The notes under the pieces were generated by a model, which had not been told where the DNA came from, searched no databases, and saw only the letters and a program-made list of their open reading frames with translations. A stretch of 64,000 bases of DNA, from contig NW_026042668.1 in the NCBI RefSeq assembly GCF_023856365.1, positions 62,001 through 126,000 of the forward strand, read 5' to 3'. Shown one piece after another: positions 32,930-44,112 of the stretch. This stretch comes from Brienomyrus brachyistius (taxonomy: Eukaryota > Chordata > Actinopteri > Osteoglossiformes > Mormyridae). The stretch's first letter is position 1. Each line of letters opens with the position of its first letter. A program made the position numbers and the translations under genes.

Positions 32930-33720
32930 CACACAGACACACAAAAACAGTATTTAAAGAGTGGTGGGCAATAAATACAGTGAGAGAAGGTGTAGTAAAG
33001 ATATATCTAATGATTTAAGGCAGAGCTGCTGGAGTGCAGGGTTTAATGACACAGAACAATTTTAGAGGAAAGAGCTTCCAAAGCAGGGTCACCATAAGGC
33101 TATATTATACAAAGCAAGTTCATCTAAAAGTATGAACAACAAATCCCGTTTAACTGAACACTGCTCTGTATTAAAATACTGTCCTCCGATCAAGCTAAGT
33201 GGTCCTGTAGTTCACTATTTAAAGAGGTAAATTTAAAGGGTAATTCACACTGCACATCTACCCTGCTCTGACCAGGTTTAATTACTGGCTTTCTAATTAA
33301 AACAAGAGTTAAGTCCTGCCCTTTCACCACAAAACACCACACTGCCATTTAAGGCTGATTTCAACAATGAGTTTTAGTTAACCTGGCTCGATTGAGTTAA
33401 CTCTGGGTATGTAAAACCCGCTTTGTAGTACAGCCCACAGGTCTTTAAATAAGGCCAGCTAGGGTTCATAGCTCGAAGCATAATCTACAGGTCACCCCTC
33501 AGATGATTAGCATTTGCTTCTGCCTGGTAATCCAGCCTTTAAGCCTGTAAACCTACTAAAATTTGAGAATAAGGTGAAGGAACTGGCTCTTTGAGGCCAC
33601 CTATGTATTTGTTACTTTATTGTTGGCTAACTTTCCCCCGCAGGGCATCAAAAAAGTTAACATGAACCTAAATTAATTTGCTAACTGATATGTCCAATGC
33701 TCACAGTCACAGTGACTCTT
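32930..33720. other. intron 2 of the chemerin-like gene, no features
   Basis: No repeat family or open frame recognised. The intron between exons 1 and 2 (33833-34134) is likewise featureless. Confidence 0.5.
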
Positions 33721-33727
33721 TACTTAC

Positions 33728-33832
33728 CCTCTTGTCCATGAAAATACAGTCAGCCCGATGGTCTGTTGCAGTTGACTTTGGACATTTTGTTGCTCTCAAG
33801 AGAATCTCAATGTCAATGTATTCACTGCTGAT
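33728..33832 (-). CDS. chemerin-like exon 2 (cysteine-bearing strand)
   Basis: 105 bp, phase 0 at both ends, uninterrupted, flanked by GATTTAG and GTAAGT. It encodes two cysteines 12 residues apart (TKCPK .. ADC) and ends with a basic MDKR, as in the family. Confidence 0.65.
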
Positions 33833-34134
33833 CTAAATCACATAAACACGTTATATACAAAATTGCCTACAACTGTTTTAAAGGCAATATAACAAACAAT
33901 AATCACCCAAAAAATGGCAAACTGTCACAGACTTGACTGCAGCAGATTCAGAGAGAAACTGTGAGAAGGTAAAATTGACCAGGGCTGAGATATACAACCA
34001 TCACTTTCATTGTGAAGAGACATTAAGCATCATATGCATTGAAATTAAAACATCAAAATCAATGTGATACTCATTAGTTCAGCTTGCAGATGATGAAAGT
34101 TTCACACTTTTGTAAACACTTTCTCAGCAGTTAC

Positions 34135-34313
34135 CTTCGGACGGCCCTGGATGTTATAGAAATTCATGTGCTGACGGGTTCCTTGATGAGCATTTTCGAC
34201 TGCGAGTTTAATGGCCGTCTTGTGAGTGCAGGGAGACTGTGGTAATCTTGCTGGGCCTCTGTGGAGATAAGCAGAGCTCCATAAGCCAAAACCAGAAGCA
34301 GCAGGCGGGTCAT
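34135..34313 (-). CDS. chemerin-like exon 1 (signal peptide and first helix)
   Basis: The ATG at 34313 is preceded by GAGAGGAAG. The hydrophobic core LLLLVLAYGALL is a typical signal peptide. A 1-base deletion around 34230 (between codons for SLP and THK) separates the signal frame from the cystatin-like frame. The donor is AAGGTAACT. Confidence 0.6.
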
Positions 34314-34637
34314 CTTCCTCTCAGCTTTGAAGGGAGAAGCAGGACTGAGGACACTGATCTGTGGTCCCCTTATCCAGCACGTCCAGGGGCGTGTCCTTCA
34401 CTCGAAACAAACAGACCTTTGAACAACATTGGAAAACTCTTCAGGATGAATTGAGGCAGGTGGTCAAGTGGGTTTATTGTTATTTCAGCAATATACACAG
34501 TACACAGTGAAAGGAAACATTGTTCCTCCTGGACCACGGTGCAACACAAAGAAGAAAAACAGAAACAACACAAGATGACACAAGTGCGGGCAAGATAGAA
34601 CTATACAGAGTGAAAGGAGCACAAACAGAGGGAGAAA

Positions 34638-35720
34638 GTGCAAGATAAACACAAGAGCAACAATACAATACTACAGGACAAGACAGCGCAGTCAAGAACA
34701 CAGAGTGCAGCCAGAGCTAACCTGAATAGGGGCATCAAGGTTGCCAGGCAGGCAGAGAAACAGAAAATAGAGGTCTACTTCACATACAACAACCCACAGT
34801 GGGTGTGGCAGGGAATACAACACATTACAAACTTCAAAGGCAACAACACCGTCACTGTTAACAGCAACGCCCTTTTAGCAAAGGAGCTAAACAGCTTCTT
34901 TGCTCGTCTGGAGGAACACAGAGCAGACATAGCCACACTGCCCCCTCCCCCAATCTCCAGCACTCACAGACTCCCTCTGCAGGAACACCACGCGAGAAGG
35001 CACATTGCATCTCTAGGTGTGTGGAGTTTAAGACAAGGCAAGTGATGCTACGATAATATAATTCCTTGGTAAGACCCCACCTAGAATATTGTGTGCGGGT
35101 TTGGTTACCATACCTTAAGAAGGACATTGCTGCCTTGGAAAAGGTGCAACGTAGGGCAACGAGAATGATTCCTGGTCTTAGAGGAATGTCTAATGAGGAG
35201 AGGTTAGCTGAGCTGAATCTGTTTAGCCTCGAGCAAAGGAGACTAAGGGGGGACATAATCCAGGTGTTTAAGATTCTAACAGGTCTGGATGCTGTTCAGC
35301 CAAATGGCTATTTCAATGTTAGTTTGAATACCAGAACTCGTGGCCATAAGTGGAAATTAGCTGGAGAACATTTTAAAACGAATTTGATGAAGCATTTCTG
35401 TACACAGCGTGTAGTTAGAGTATGGAATAGTCTTCCTGTTATTGTAACACAAGCTAAAACCCTGGGTTCTTTTAAATCAGAGCTAGATAAGATTTTTGAG
35501 CTATTAGCTAAGTTCTCCTCAAAGGAGCTTGATGGGCCGAATGGCCTCCTCTCATTTGTAAATCTCTTTGGTTCTTATGAGTCAGCTTACAGAGATGAGG
35601 TCCAGAAACTGATAGGTTGGAGTTCAGCAAACAATTTGGCACTAAACAGCACAAAGACAAAGGAATCACTGACTTCAGGAAGGATGGAGGCGACACTGGC
35701 CTGCCTAGATGGATGGATGG
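34638..35720 (+). pseudogene. Rex1/L2-type LINE remnant split by a CR1-like LINE
   Basis: 34690-34990 encodes SAARANLNRGIKVARQ .. WQGIQHITNFKG .. LAKELNSFFARLE, the pre-RT region of fish LINE ORF2. At about 34993 a CR1-like LINE 3' part begins and ends at 35582. Immediately after, 35585-35690 encodes YRDEVQKLIGWSSANNLALN, the post-RT region of the first LINE. The catalytic RT portion is lost. A related LINE is at 49790-51770. Confidence 0.7.
34993..35582 (+). pseudogene. CR1-like LINE 3' part
   Basis: It starts within GTGTGTGGAGTTTAAG and carries an open C-terminal ORF2 region: LVRPHLEYCVRVW, AALEKVQRRATRMIPGLRGM, NLFSLEQRRLRGDIIQV, and a final FELLAKFSSKELDGPNGL. It ends in GGTTCTTATG, the family's octamer-type 3' end. 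It is better preserved than the copy at 7555-9190. Confidence 0.88.
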
Positions 35721-35729
35721 ATGTTTTTA

Positions 35730-36080
35730 TTGACATTGTAAGTACAATGAGATTTAGTTTGGAACGCGCCAGCAGCTACACAGTATATTTACAATTATAT
35801 AGATTGTGAGGCATAAAATAAGGTGTGAGTAATATAACATAACGACATAATATAAGTAATCATTAATTAATCATTACAGATGGTATGAGGTGTGAACCGC
35901 TAGGCTGCTATGGCATGTTTGGTATCAAACCGATGGAAAATCACTCCAGTTTCCAAATCTGGTCAGTGGTTACCACGAAAGTGAATATATCAAAAGTTAC
36001 ACCAGCCTAACGAAAATCATCAATACAAGGGAAATCACTCTGGTCATAAATCTCAAAAGGACTGATACAGACCCCCTTCC
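35730..36080. other. LINE-like tail and unassigned DNA
   Basis: TTTTTATTGACATTGTAAGTACAATGAG resembles the 3' UTR of fish LINEs. The rest is unassigned. Confidence 0.4.
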
Positions 36081-36711
36081 GAAAGCCCGCCAAATGGATG
36101 GTCAGCCATTGGTCCAGGAGTCGAATTCCTGGTCACTCCTATTCACGAACTTTACACTATAAAACCTGGCACCTCAGAACAAAGCCAGGAGAGGAGAAAC
36201 AGAAGGGAGGAGAAAACAAAAGACCATCAGCACGAAGAGAGGCAGAGAACATCAGCCCAAGAGAAGAGAAGCCCACAAGAAGCCCTCCTGAAGCCTATCA
36301 GTGAAGACCCAGCTGGACAGAGAACTGCAACCAAGCCCAAGCTTCACCAGGAGAGGGAATCAGAGGGGCTCCACTCCAACAACCGCTGCAAACACCGCGC
36401 CTCCCTGAGTGCCATCACCCATCAGCTCATCAGCCTCCGCAACCAACTGCCAAGACCCCCCCCCCCCCCACTCTGCAACCAAGTAAACAAACTTCCTTTC
36501 ATTTATAACAACCTAAACTCCTATTCACCTGCTATATTACTTTAGGACAGTATTTCCACAAATTGCTTGCTTTGCAGAACAGTATTTTCCCTTTTAAGGT
36601 TACTCATTTTAAATCTGGTCATTGCATTTTCATGATTACATTGTTTGTGTCCACTCCGTTATTTCGTGTTTATTGTTTGTTAGGTGTAATGTCTGTCTTA
36701 TGTTAGTTATA
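36080..36711 (+). mobile_element. LTR-like segment
   Basis: CTATAAAACCTGG (36158-36170) looks like an LTR TATA box. It is followed by purine-rich leader-like sequence and, near 36714, GGAATAAATGC. The final 36609-36711 part is duplicated at 40504-40600. TG..CA termini could not be fixed, so the call is tentative. Confidence 0.4.
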
Positions 36712-36719
36712 GGAATAAA

Positions 36720-37794
36720 TGCATGTCTTTTACACAACTTCAGCCTCCGTTCATTGAGTGCTCACAAGAATCCCTGCCTGTGCGATCTACGCTCTGAAAC
36801 CTCAAATTCGCCTGAAATATCGCGAGACTCTCTCTCATTGGCCGTGAGGGGAGCTTCGCTACCGATCGTTTACATTACCTGGTGACGCAGCTCGTTGGAC
36901 AAGCCTTCTATTCTAACCCAGGTTATTACGTGATACTGGTTATTAATGAGTTCCATTTAAGTCACACATTAACAGACTCACGGTGTTTCGCAATTGAGTT
37001 TGAGCCGACCATTCAGCATAAAAATTGGTTAATAATCACAAGGCACAAGGTTTAAACTTATTCTGAGCACACAATTTAAACTTTTTATGACCGAACGTGC
37101 AGTGAAGAAGCGCTACTGTCAACTGGTTGCAAAAGTCGCACTCATGGCAATCTGAAGGCATTTAAGCGGGATCATATGGGCTTATTATAGTTATTTTTAT
37201 TTCTATTATTAGTAGTTATATTATTTTGTTTTATTTTCGGTGATTTCATTGTAGTTCTTTCGTATTAAACTGCAGTAAACTTTAACCCTATGTCTGACGA
37301 GATTCTCAGATGTAGCGCTTTGTTTCCAGGTTCAATTCGGACGAGTGTCTCCGTTTCTATATATCCTGGGAGAGATCTCTCTATTAGCGAACGGGAATAC
37401 TTGTTATGAGGTTCTAACCTAAATTATGTTGCGCTTGGACATAAGACCGATAGCTTAGTTACCTATCAGGATCATACTCGTATGTGTGTGCCTGCTTTAG
37501 ACAAAGCAAGTTTAACACAACTTTGCGCTGTGAGCCAAGTGTGTGTCATTTAGAAATTGGGAGTCTCCTGTGCTTGAGACCCGCCGTGGTTAAGCACCAT
37601 TTGCGACGAGATATAGTGCACTCACAATTTAAATCTGTCGCCGTAACGCGTGCGCCGTCTCGCTTCAGTAATTGTTTTAAGGGGTTTCTTTGGCTGGCTC
37701 TGGGTGCAAGGCACAGAAGAAGGCCACAAGCAGCATGCGCATGCATTAAATGTGTGTGTCACTCATCTAGCGTCGGCAACCGCCTAGCTATATC
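36720..37794. other. unassigned DNA before the satellite
   Basis: Mixed-composition DNA with CpG-containing stretches and no recognised gene. A plus-strand frame at 37484-37822 runs into the satellite and shows no motif. Confidence 0.4.
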
Positions 37795-39605
37795 TTTGGT
37801 TACCTCTAGTGGTCAGGCATAGAACTACCACTCCATTTCGAAATTGCGCCTCTAGTGGCCAGGCATAGAACTACCACTCAATTTCGATATTGCGCCTCTA
37901 GTGGCCAGGCATAGAACTACCACTCCATTTTGATATTGCGCCCCCCGGTGGTCAGGCATAGAACTACCACTCCATTTCGATATTGCGCCCCCGGTGGTCA
38001 GGCATAGAACTACCACTCCAGTTCGAAATTGCGCCTTAGTGGTCAGGCATAGAACTACCACTCCATTTCGAAATCGCGCTTCTAGTGGTCAGGCATAGAA
38101 CTACCACTCCATTTCGATATTGCGCCCCCGGTGGTCAGGCATAGAACTACCACTCCATTTCGAAATTGGGCTTCTAGTGGTCAGGCATAGAACTACCACT
38201 CAATTTTGAAATTGCGCTTCTAGTGGCAAGCCATAGAAGTACTACTCCATTTCGAAATCGCGCCTCTAGTGGTCAGGCATAGAACTACCACTCCATTTCG
38301 ATATTGCGCCCCCGGTGGTCAGGCATAGAACTACCACTTCATTTCGAAATTGCGCTTCTAGTGGTCAGGCATAGAACTACCACTCAATTTTGAAATTGCG
38401 CTTCTAGTGACAAGCCCATAGAACTACTACTCCATTTCGAAATCGCGCCTCTAGTGGTCAGGCATAGAACTACTATTCCATTTCGAAATCGTGCCTCTAG
38501 TGGTCAGGCATAGAACTACCACTCCATTTCGAAATTGCGCCTCTAGTGGCCCGGCATAGAACTACCACTCAATTTCGATATTGCGCCTCTAGTGGCCAGG
38601 CATAGAACTACCACTCCATTTTGATATTGCGCCCCGGTGGTCAGGCATAGAACTACCACTCCATTTCGATATTGCGCCCCCGGTGGTCAGGCATAGAACT
38701 ACCACTCCAGTTCGAAATTGCGCCTCTAGTGGTCAGGCATAGAACTACCACTCCATTTCGAAATCGCGCCTCTAGTGGTCAGGCATAGAACTACCACTCC
38801 ATTTCGATATTGCGCCCCCGGTGGTCAGGCATAGAACTACCACTCCATTTCGAAATTGGGCTTCTAGTGGTCAGGATAGAACTACCACTCAATTTTGAAA
38901 TTGCGCTTCTAGTGGCAAGCCATAGAAGTACTACTCCATTTCGAAATCGCGCCTCTAGTGGTCAGGCATAGAACTACCACTCCATTTCGATATTGCGCCC
39001 CCGGTGGTCAGGCATAGAACTACCACTCCATTTCGAAATTGCGCTTCTAGTGGTCAGGCATAGAACTACCACTCAATTTTGAAATTGCGCTTCTAGTGAC
39101 AAGCCATAGAACTACTACTCCATTTCGAAATCGCGCCTCTAGTGGTCAGGCATAGAACTACTATGTCCATTTCGAAATCGTGCCTCTAGTGGTCAGGCAT
39201 AGAACTACCACTCCATTTCGAAATTGCGCCCCCGGTGGTCAGGCATAGAACTACCACTCCATTTCGATATTGCGCCCCCGGTGGTCAGGCATAGAAGTAC
39301 CACTCCATTTCGATATTGCGCCCCCGGTGGTCAGGCATAGAACTACCACTCCAGTTCGAATTGCGCCTCCAGTGGTCAGGCATAGAACTACCACTCCATT
39401 TCAAAATCGCGCCTCCAGTGGTCAGGCATAGAACTACAACTCCATTTCGATATTGCGCCCCCGGTGGTCAGGCATAGAACTACCACTCCATTTCGAAATT
39501 GCGCTTCTAGTGGTCAGGCATAGAACTACCACTCAATTTGAAATTGCGCTTCTAGTGGCAAGCCATAGCAGTGCCACTCCATTGAAATTGCACCTCTAGT
39601 GGTCT
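37795..39605 (+). repeat. satellite: ~46 bp monomer, ~689 bp higher-order unit
   Basis: About 38 copies of a monomer built on CTAGTGGTCAGGCATAGAAC, TACCACTCCATTTCG and AATTGCGC. Two main classes alternate, with CTCTAGTGG or CCCCGGTGG. Variant monomers recur at fixed distance: CTCAATTTCGATA at 37876 and 38567, GGCAAGCCATAGAAGT at 38227 and 38916, GACAAGCC at 38411 and 39100. The higher-order period is thus about 689-691 bp, or 15 monomers. Two full units are followed by a rearranged partial one. Each monomer can form a small stem (AGTGGT/ACCACT). There are no spacer-like unique sequences, so this is not a CRISPR array. Confidence 0.95.
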
Positions 39606-40401
39606 GCCATAGTAGGTTAACAACATCTGAGTTGGGTCTCTGGTGGTCAACTGCGGTGATACAACACGCATAATTGGACACACAGGTTCTTGCCTGAAAG
39701 CAGGAATCAACTTCACAGACTAAATCAGTTTGATCACAATACATTAACATCCAATTAGGTTATTGTTGCATAACTAATTGATGTTTACAATTGAATAAGA
39801 AACACAATTCATTTGGTTTGATTCCCGTTTAACCTTTTTGATTTATTTTAGGTTTTATTTCACCTTATGCTTTCATTCATTCCATCTCCCCCAACAAGGG
39901 GACTTGCATAGAAGTTCAACCACTATTAACAACAGTAAACCAGTTACGTACACAATCCCATCAGGAAGTCGTTTGGATGTGATCAGTTGAGCCCTTCGGG
40001 TGCTGGGTGCTTACCATTCGCTCTCTGTTGGTTGAGCTTGTCTGTGGCTCTGCTGTCACTGCTTGTGATCGTACAGTTTGTCAGAACCGAAGGGAGTTCT
40101 CAGCAATTGGATGCCCAAAAGCGTGTCAGCCCGGCTACACCCACTGACTCATTACGGGCAAGGCTGACAGGTACCTCAGGCGGTCATTACAACTTTTGAG
40201 CAGGACTTCGTTTAGGGTGAGTTCTGAGAACGGCCCTAGCTTGGACTCTCACTAGGGTGGGTGATACCTGAAGGCAATTTTGCCAGCCGATAAGCTCCAC
40301 CTGGGTTGTCTCAGTTGTGCATACAGAATACGCCCTTCCAAGTTAACATTGCTGGGGATCGGGGGAGTGGAAGCCGGACTCAGGCTTGCTTGGCTGGGAG
40401 A
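39606..40401. other. unassigned DNA after the satellite
   Basis: Contains the last diverged monomer remnants (to about 39660) and a GC-rich stretch (40000-40390) reminiscent of an LTR-element leader. No gene recognised. Confidence 0.4.
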
Positions 40402-40600
40402 ATGATTCCTGGTCTTAGAGGAATGTTTAATGAGGAGAGGTTAGCTGAGCTGAATCTGTTTAGCCTCGAGCAAAGGAGACTAAGGGGGGACATAATCCAG
40501 GTGTTAAATCTGGTCATTGCATTACATTTTTTTTGTATCCACTCCTTTATTTCGTGTTTATTGTTTGTTAGGTGTAATGTCTGTCTTATGTTAGTTATAT
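40402..40600 (+). repeat. duplicated block with internal deletion
   Basis: 40402-40503 matches 35165-35267 (CR1-like LINE) and continues without a gap into 40504-40600, which matches 36609-36711. So this is a copy of 35165-36711 missing about 1.34 kb. The break lies at a TTAA shared by both sides. Confidence 0.85.
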
Positions 40601-40735
40601 CCATCCATCCATTTTCCAAACTGCTTATCCTACTGGGTCGCGGGTGGTCCGGAACCTATCCCGGAATGTGGAATGGGCACGAGGCAGGGAACAATCCAGG
40701 ATGGGGGGCAGCCCATCACAGGGCACACTCACAAC
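40598..40735 (-). mobile_element. 5'-truncated SINE
   Basis: (CCAT)n tail followed by about 130 bp of the family body; the tRNA-like head is missing. Confidence 0.85.
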
Positions 40736-40799
40736 ACAAATCGTGATTATATTATTGCACTATACTGTATAAATAAAAAGTAAACTTAATACCAGTTGT

Positions 40800-41000
40800 G
40801 GTAATAAAGTGCACAGAGAGTAAGAGAGAGTAGGGTTTCACATAAACGTATGTTCATTAGCATTTAGTATTCTGATGGCTTTGGGGTTAGAAGCTCTTAT
40901 TAAATCTGGTTGTTCTGCAATGCATACTGCGGTAACGTTTACCAGAGGGCAGAAGTTCAAACATCTCATGTGCTAGGTGCGTGGATCTTTTTTAAATATA
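40800..41000. mobile_element. LINE-derived fragment (probable)
   Basis: CTGATGGCTTTGGGGTTAGAAG .. GGCAGAAGTTCAAAC matches in style the reverse-oriented ORF2 end of fish LINEs. It is weak and short. Confidence 0.35.
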
Positions 41001-41134
41001 ATTATGCATATGTAGAACTAGGGATATGATCCTGTTAAGTATGATAGTTCTGTCTCATTATTGCAGGATCGACATCCATAGTAACTGTGGTGATCTATCC
41101 ATTTGTGTGCATGTCTGTGTGTGTGTGTGCGAGC

Positions 41135-41398
41135 GGGTATACCTATCCTACCCCATAGCGTGATAAATACCTGTTTTTTTTTCCCTTATGGGGACCACGA
41201 AACTGAAAACCAGGAAAACTCTATTTTATAAAAATCTGTGACTGCTGTGGAAAAAACTAAAAATGCAAAACCTCTTTTATTTTGCTTGGTTACTTATGGT
41301 TATGGTTAGGGCAGGGTGGGGGTTAAGATTGTCATAGTTAGCGTTAGCATTTATCCAATAGAAGTCAATGAGCGGGCCCCATAAGGATAGGTATACCC
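41135..41398. mobile_element. MITE with 14 bp terminal inverted repeats
   Basis: GGGTATACCTATCC at 41135-41148 and its exact inverse at 41385-41398, flanked by TG-rich DNA on both sides. Non-coding interior. Confidence 0.75.
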
Positions 41399-41483
41399 TA
41401 TGTGTGTGCATGTGTGTGTTTGTCCCATATTGCCTGGGCTTCAGGATACCTCATAACCCGGAACTTCATCAGAAGTAGTTAGA

Positions 41484-41530
41484 AAATGGATGAATGGATG
41501 GATGGATGGATGGATGGATGGATGGATGGA
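41484..41530 (+). repeat. (GGAT)n microsatellite
   Basis: About ten GATG repeats, probably the tail of a lost SINE or LINE copy. Confidence 0.85.
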
Positions 41531-41924
41531 CAGATCAATAAAAGTACAGAACATCCATTTTACAAAGAACCATCAACACTAAATGTATGCACTGGTCATG
41601 CTCCTGGAAATTAAACTTCTTTTCTGAAAAGCAGCATGTTCATAAATTAGCTGCTGTTATACCTTGGGGGAACAAATGCAGATGAAATTGTAAAACAAAC
41701 TGCAGTGGCAAAACAGTTCTGGCTGCCTGTGCTGCCCTGCCTGCCCGCCCTCCTGCCCATTACGTCCTGCCTGTGCCACCCTCCTGCCTGCCCTCCTGCC
41801 TGTTTACGTCTTTCCTGTGTGCCCTGCTGCCAGTTATTCTGTATTTACATCCGGACTTAACTAATTGAACCATATAAACCATATAAATCAGGACTTTGTT
41901 AACGTGACTTCTGACCTGTGGAGG

Positions 41925-42112
41925 ATGGGCTCCCCCTTTCACTCTGGTTCCTCCAAAGGTTTCTTACTATGACTGAGTTTATCCTTGCCAATGTCGCTTT
42001 CTAATTTTTCAGGCTAGATCTTGCTCACTGGGACAATTGGGCAGGGACAAAGTAAAGTGCTTTGAGACAATGTAAGGCTATGAAATGTACTATACAAAAT
42101 AAAGTGAATTGA
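41925..42112 (+). mobile_element. L2-like LINE 3' UTR and tail
   Basis: CTCCCCCTTTCACTCTGG .. CCTTGCCAATGTCGC .. GTGCTTTGAGACAATG .. ACAAAATAAAGTGAATTGAC is the typical fish L2 3' end. It is 5' truncated. Confidence 0.75.
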
Positions 42113-43967
42113 CTTGAGTAATGTGGCACAAAGCAACCCTTCTTTGCCACAGGAAATGTCTGGTGCAATTTCTTTTTAATTGTACATGTCAATTGCATAA
42201 TACCCTAAACTAATTCATTATTATTTCTATTATTATCATCATCATCAGTATTTCATTAGTATTCCATGGTATTTAGATTTTTCAGGAATCAGTGTGTGTA
42301 CTGTATACTTTTAATTTATTTGCACTATGTGTAGTGTCTCTGCAGCTGTATATACTTGCTGCATTATGCACAAGAACTTCCCTCAGGCATCAGTATAGTT
42401 AATCAAATGTAATATTTCTTGCTTGTTTATTAAGTTGTTTTAGGTATTTTGTGTGTTCCACTTAATTTAGTGTAATTAGTCCTAGTTGACTCAGGTTTAG
42501 TTAGATTTTTCCTTCTGTTGTTCCTCTGCATCATGCTACTGTCATAAAATTTCAATGTCTTACCTAACTTAAGAGTTTTGTGCATTGTGTTTTGAGAGAA
42601 AGAAATCATTACTTTTTTTCTTTAGATTCATCCACTGATTCTATCACCTATGACACATTCCCCCTGAATATTTGTTTGTTTATTTATGTATTTGCTTGGG
42701 GGATGGAATTAACAAACAGAAATAACTGAATGAATCAGGGTAGTGAAAAACATTTATAAACTTATCATTTTGGTATTGGTACGATCCTGTTCTGGTTAGT
42801 TAGCCGAGGGAGTAAATCATCCGGAGTTTCATCTCTCAATCTCCTCCTACACCCACTCAGCATCACAGTATGGACTCCCCAATGCAACTGATCTGCACGT
42901 ATTTGTACTCTGGGAGGAAATTGAAGCCCCCATAGGAAAAACTCAAAGCCTACAGACATATGCACAAAACCAGGGGACATGCTCAGTTCTGCAGGCCTGG
43001 AAGTGTGAGAGAAGGCTATTTATTGAGTTTCCCCTCTGCCCCTGGTAAAGATGAAACATGCACAAGTCATTAAACACACATATACTTACATGAAAGTCTG
43101 ACTGATACTGGAGCTTCCAGTGCCCGTAAACCAGGTACTGGGGTACTCCATTTCCTTCTTGATAATTAGCGCCATTGAAAAAAAAACGGTGCCTTTCCTA
43201 ATATTAACTGACTCTCAGACAAATGTACTGCTTGAAGACCCTGCCACTATTCGCATTTTCCAGCAGGAGTCACAAATCTTCATTGCATTCAGTTTATTCT
43301 CAGATGAGCTCATGCATGTTTCTATGTGCATCTTTACACTTAAACAAATACAGCTAACCTCTGTTGTTATAATTCCATATATATTTGTCGTGACTGGCCT
43401 TTTTTCTCAAATGATGGATTTCTGAAACTAAAACTGACAGTATTCTAAAATATTTATATTGCCACATCATCGACACATGTTCTAATATGACATAGCATTC
43501 CCCTGGACCATAGTGCGACTTAGAGACAAGATATAACATGCCCTTCACGGTAAAACACTAGATAGGTGCAACACTTAATGTCAACGTTGTCAATGTCAAT
43601 GTTGACTTAATGTCAACGTTAAATTCATGGATTCGCAAATTAAGTAACACGGTTACAGTACAAAAACGAGCAGAGCTGTGTATGGGATGACTATCTCGCG
43701 GCGGCGACAAAATATGCTTATCCTTCTAATTATTCAGAAGAAAATATATTTGCAAGCACAGCCGTTCACGGCTTCCGTACAAAAAGCTGTCACTACGCTA
43801 CAGGAAGAATACACGACCAATATAGGATTTACACAAGTCTGCTTCTTTTGTTTTATTTAGTAACAACTTTCACAAAAATGACAGCAATACTGCTAAAAGT
43901 GCAGATCTGTTGCCAAATTAAAATAAACAAAGAAATTAATCATAAAAATATTCAAAGTATATACAGC
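42113..43967. other. intergenic DNA, no gene recognised
   Basis: The open frame 43120-43425 (101 codons, hydrophobic end) and the minus frame 42765-42980 carry no motif or splice context. A short repetition of TGTCAATGTTGACTTAATGTC occurs near 43580-43620. Confidence 0.4.
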
Positions 43968-44112
43968 CAGGGGCGCCGCTAGCAATTTTGGGCCCTATGA
44001 CAAAATATGAGGTTGGGCCCCCCTATCACACCCATTCAGATCTCTGGGGGCCCCTAAAGGGCGTGGGCCCTTAGAATTGTCCCAACTTTCCCCCCCTTAA
44101 GCGGCGCCCCTG
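43968..44112. mobile_element. hAT-type MITE
   Basis: 145 bp with inverted ends CAGGGGCGCCGCT / AGCGGCGCCCCTG and an 8 bp target duplication TATACAGC at 43960-43967 and 44113-44120. Confidence 0.93.

Larger units (their letters stand above)
32828..34313 (-). pseudogene. chemerin-like (RARRES2-like) gene, three exons, frameshifted
   Basis: Exon 1 (34313-34135) begins with a signal peptide (MTRLLLLVLAYGALL..STEA) and a cystatin-fold helix (AIKLAVENAH.. MNFYNIQG), ending at AAG|GTAACT. Exon 2 (33832-33728, 35 codons) follows TGATTTAG and encodes YIDIEILLRATKCPKS.. DC. Exon 3 (32921-32828) follows TTTTTGCAG and encodes PFINCRVC.. and ends GAA|GTAAGT. Order, exon phases and the paired cysteines fit fish chemerin, a secreted chemoattractant/adipokine of the cystatin superfamily. 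Exon 1 is 179 bp and needs one more base to join the signal peptide to the helix; exon 3 has one base too many at GGTAAATGA. Both are single-base shifts near short runs, so decay or assembly error are possible. The last exon was not found. Another cystatin-like protein (cathelicidin, kininogen type) is the alternative. Confidence 0.6.

Noticed and set aside
37795..39605. Regular repeats resembling a CRISPR array
   Set aside because: Monomers are contiguous, without unique spacers, and the genome is eukaryotic.
43120..43425. 101-codon frame with hydrophobic end
   Set aside because: No homology recognised, no splice signals, and an A-run inside the frame; kept only as unassigned DNA.
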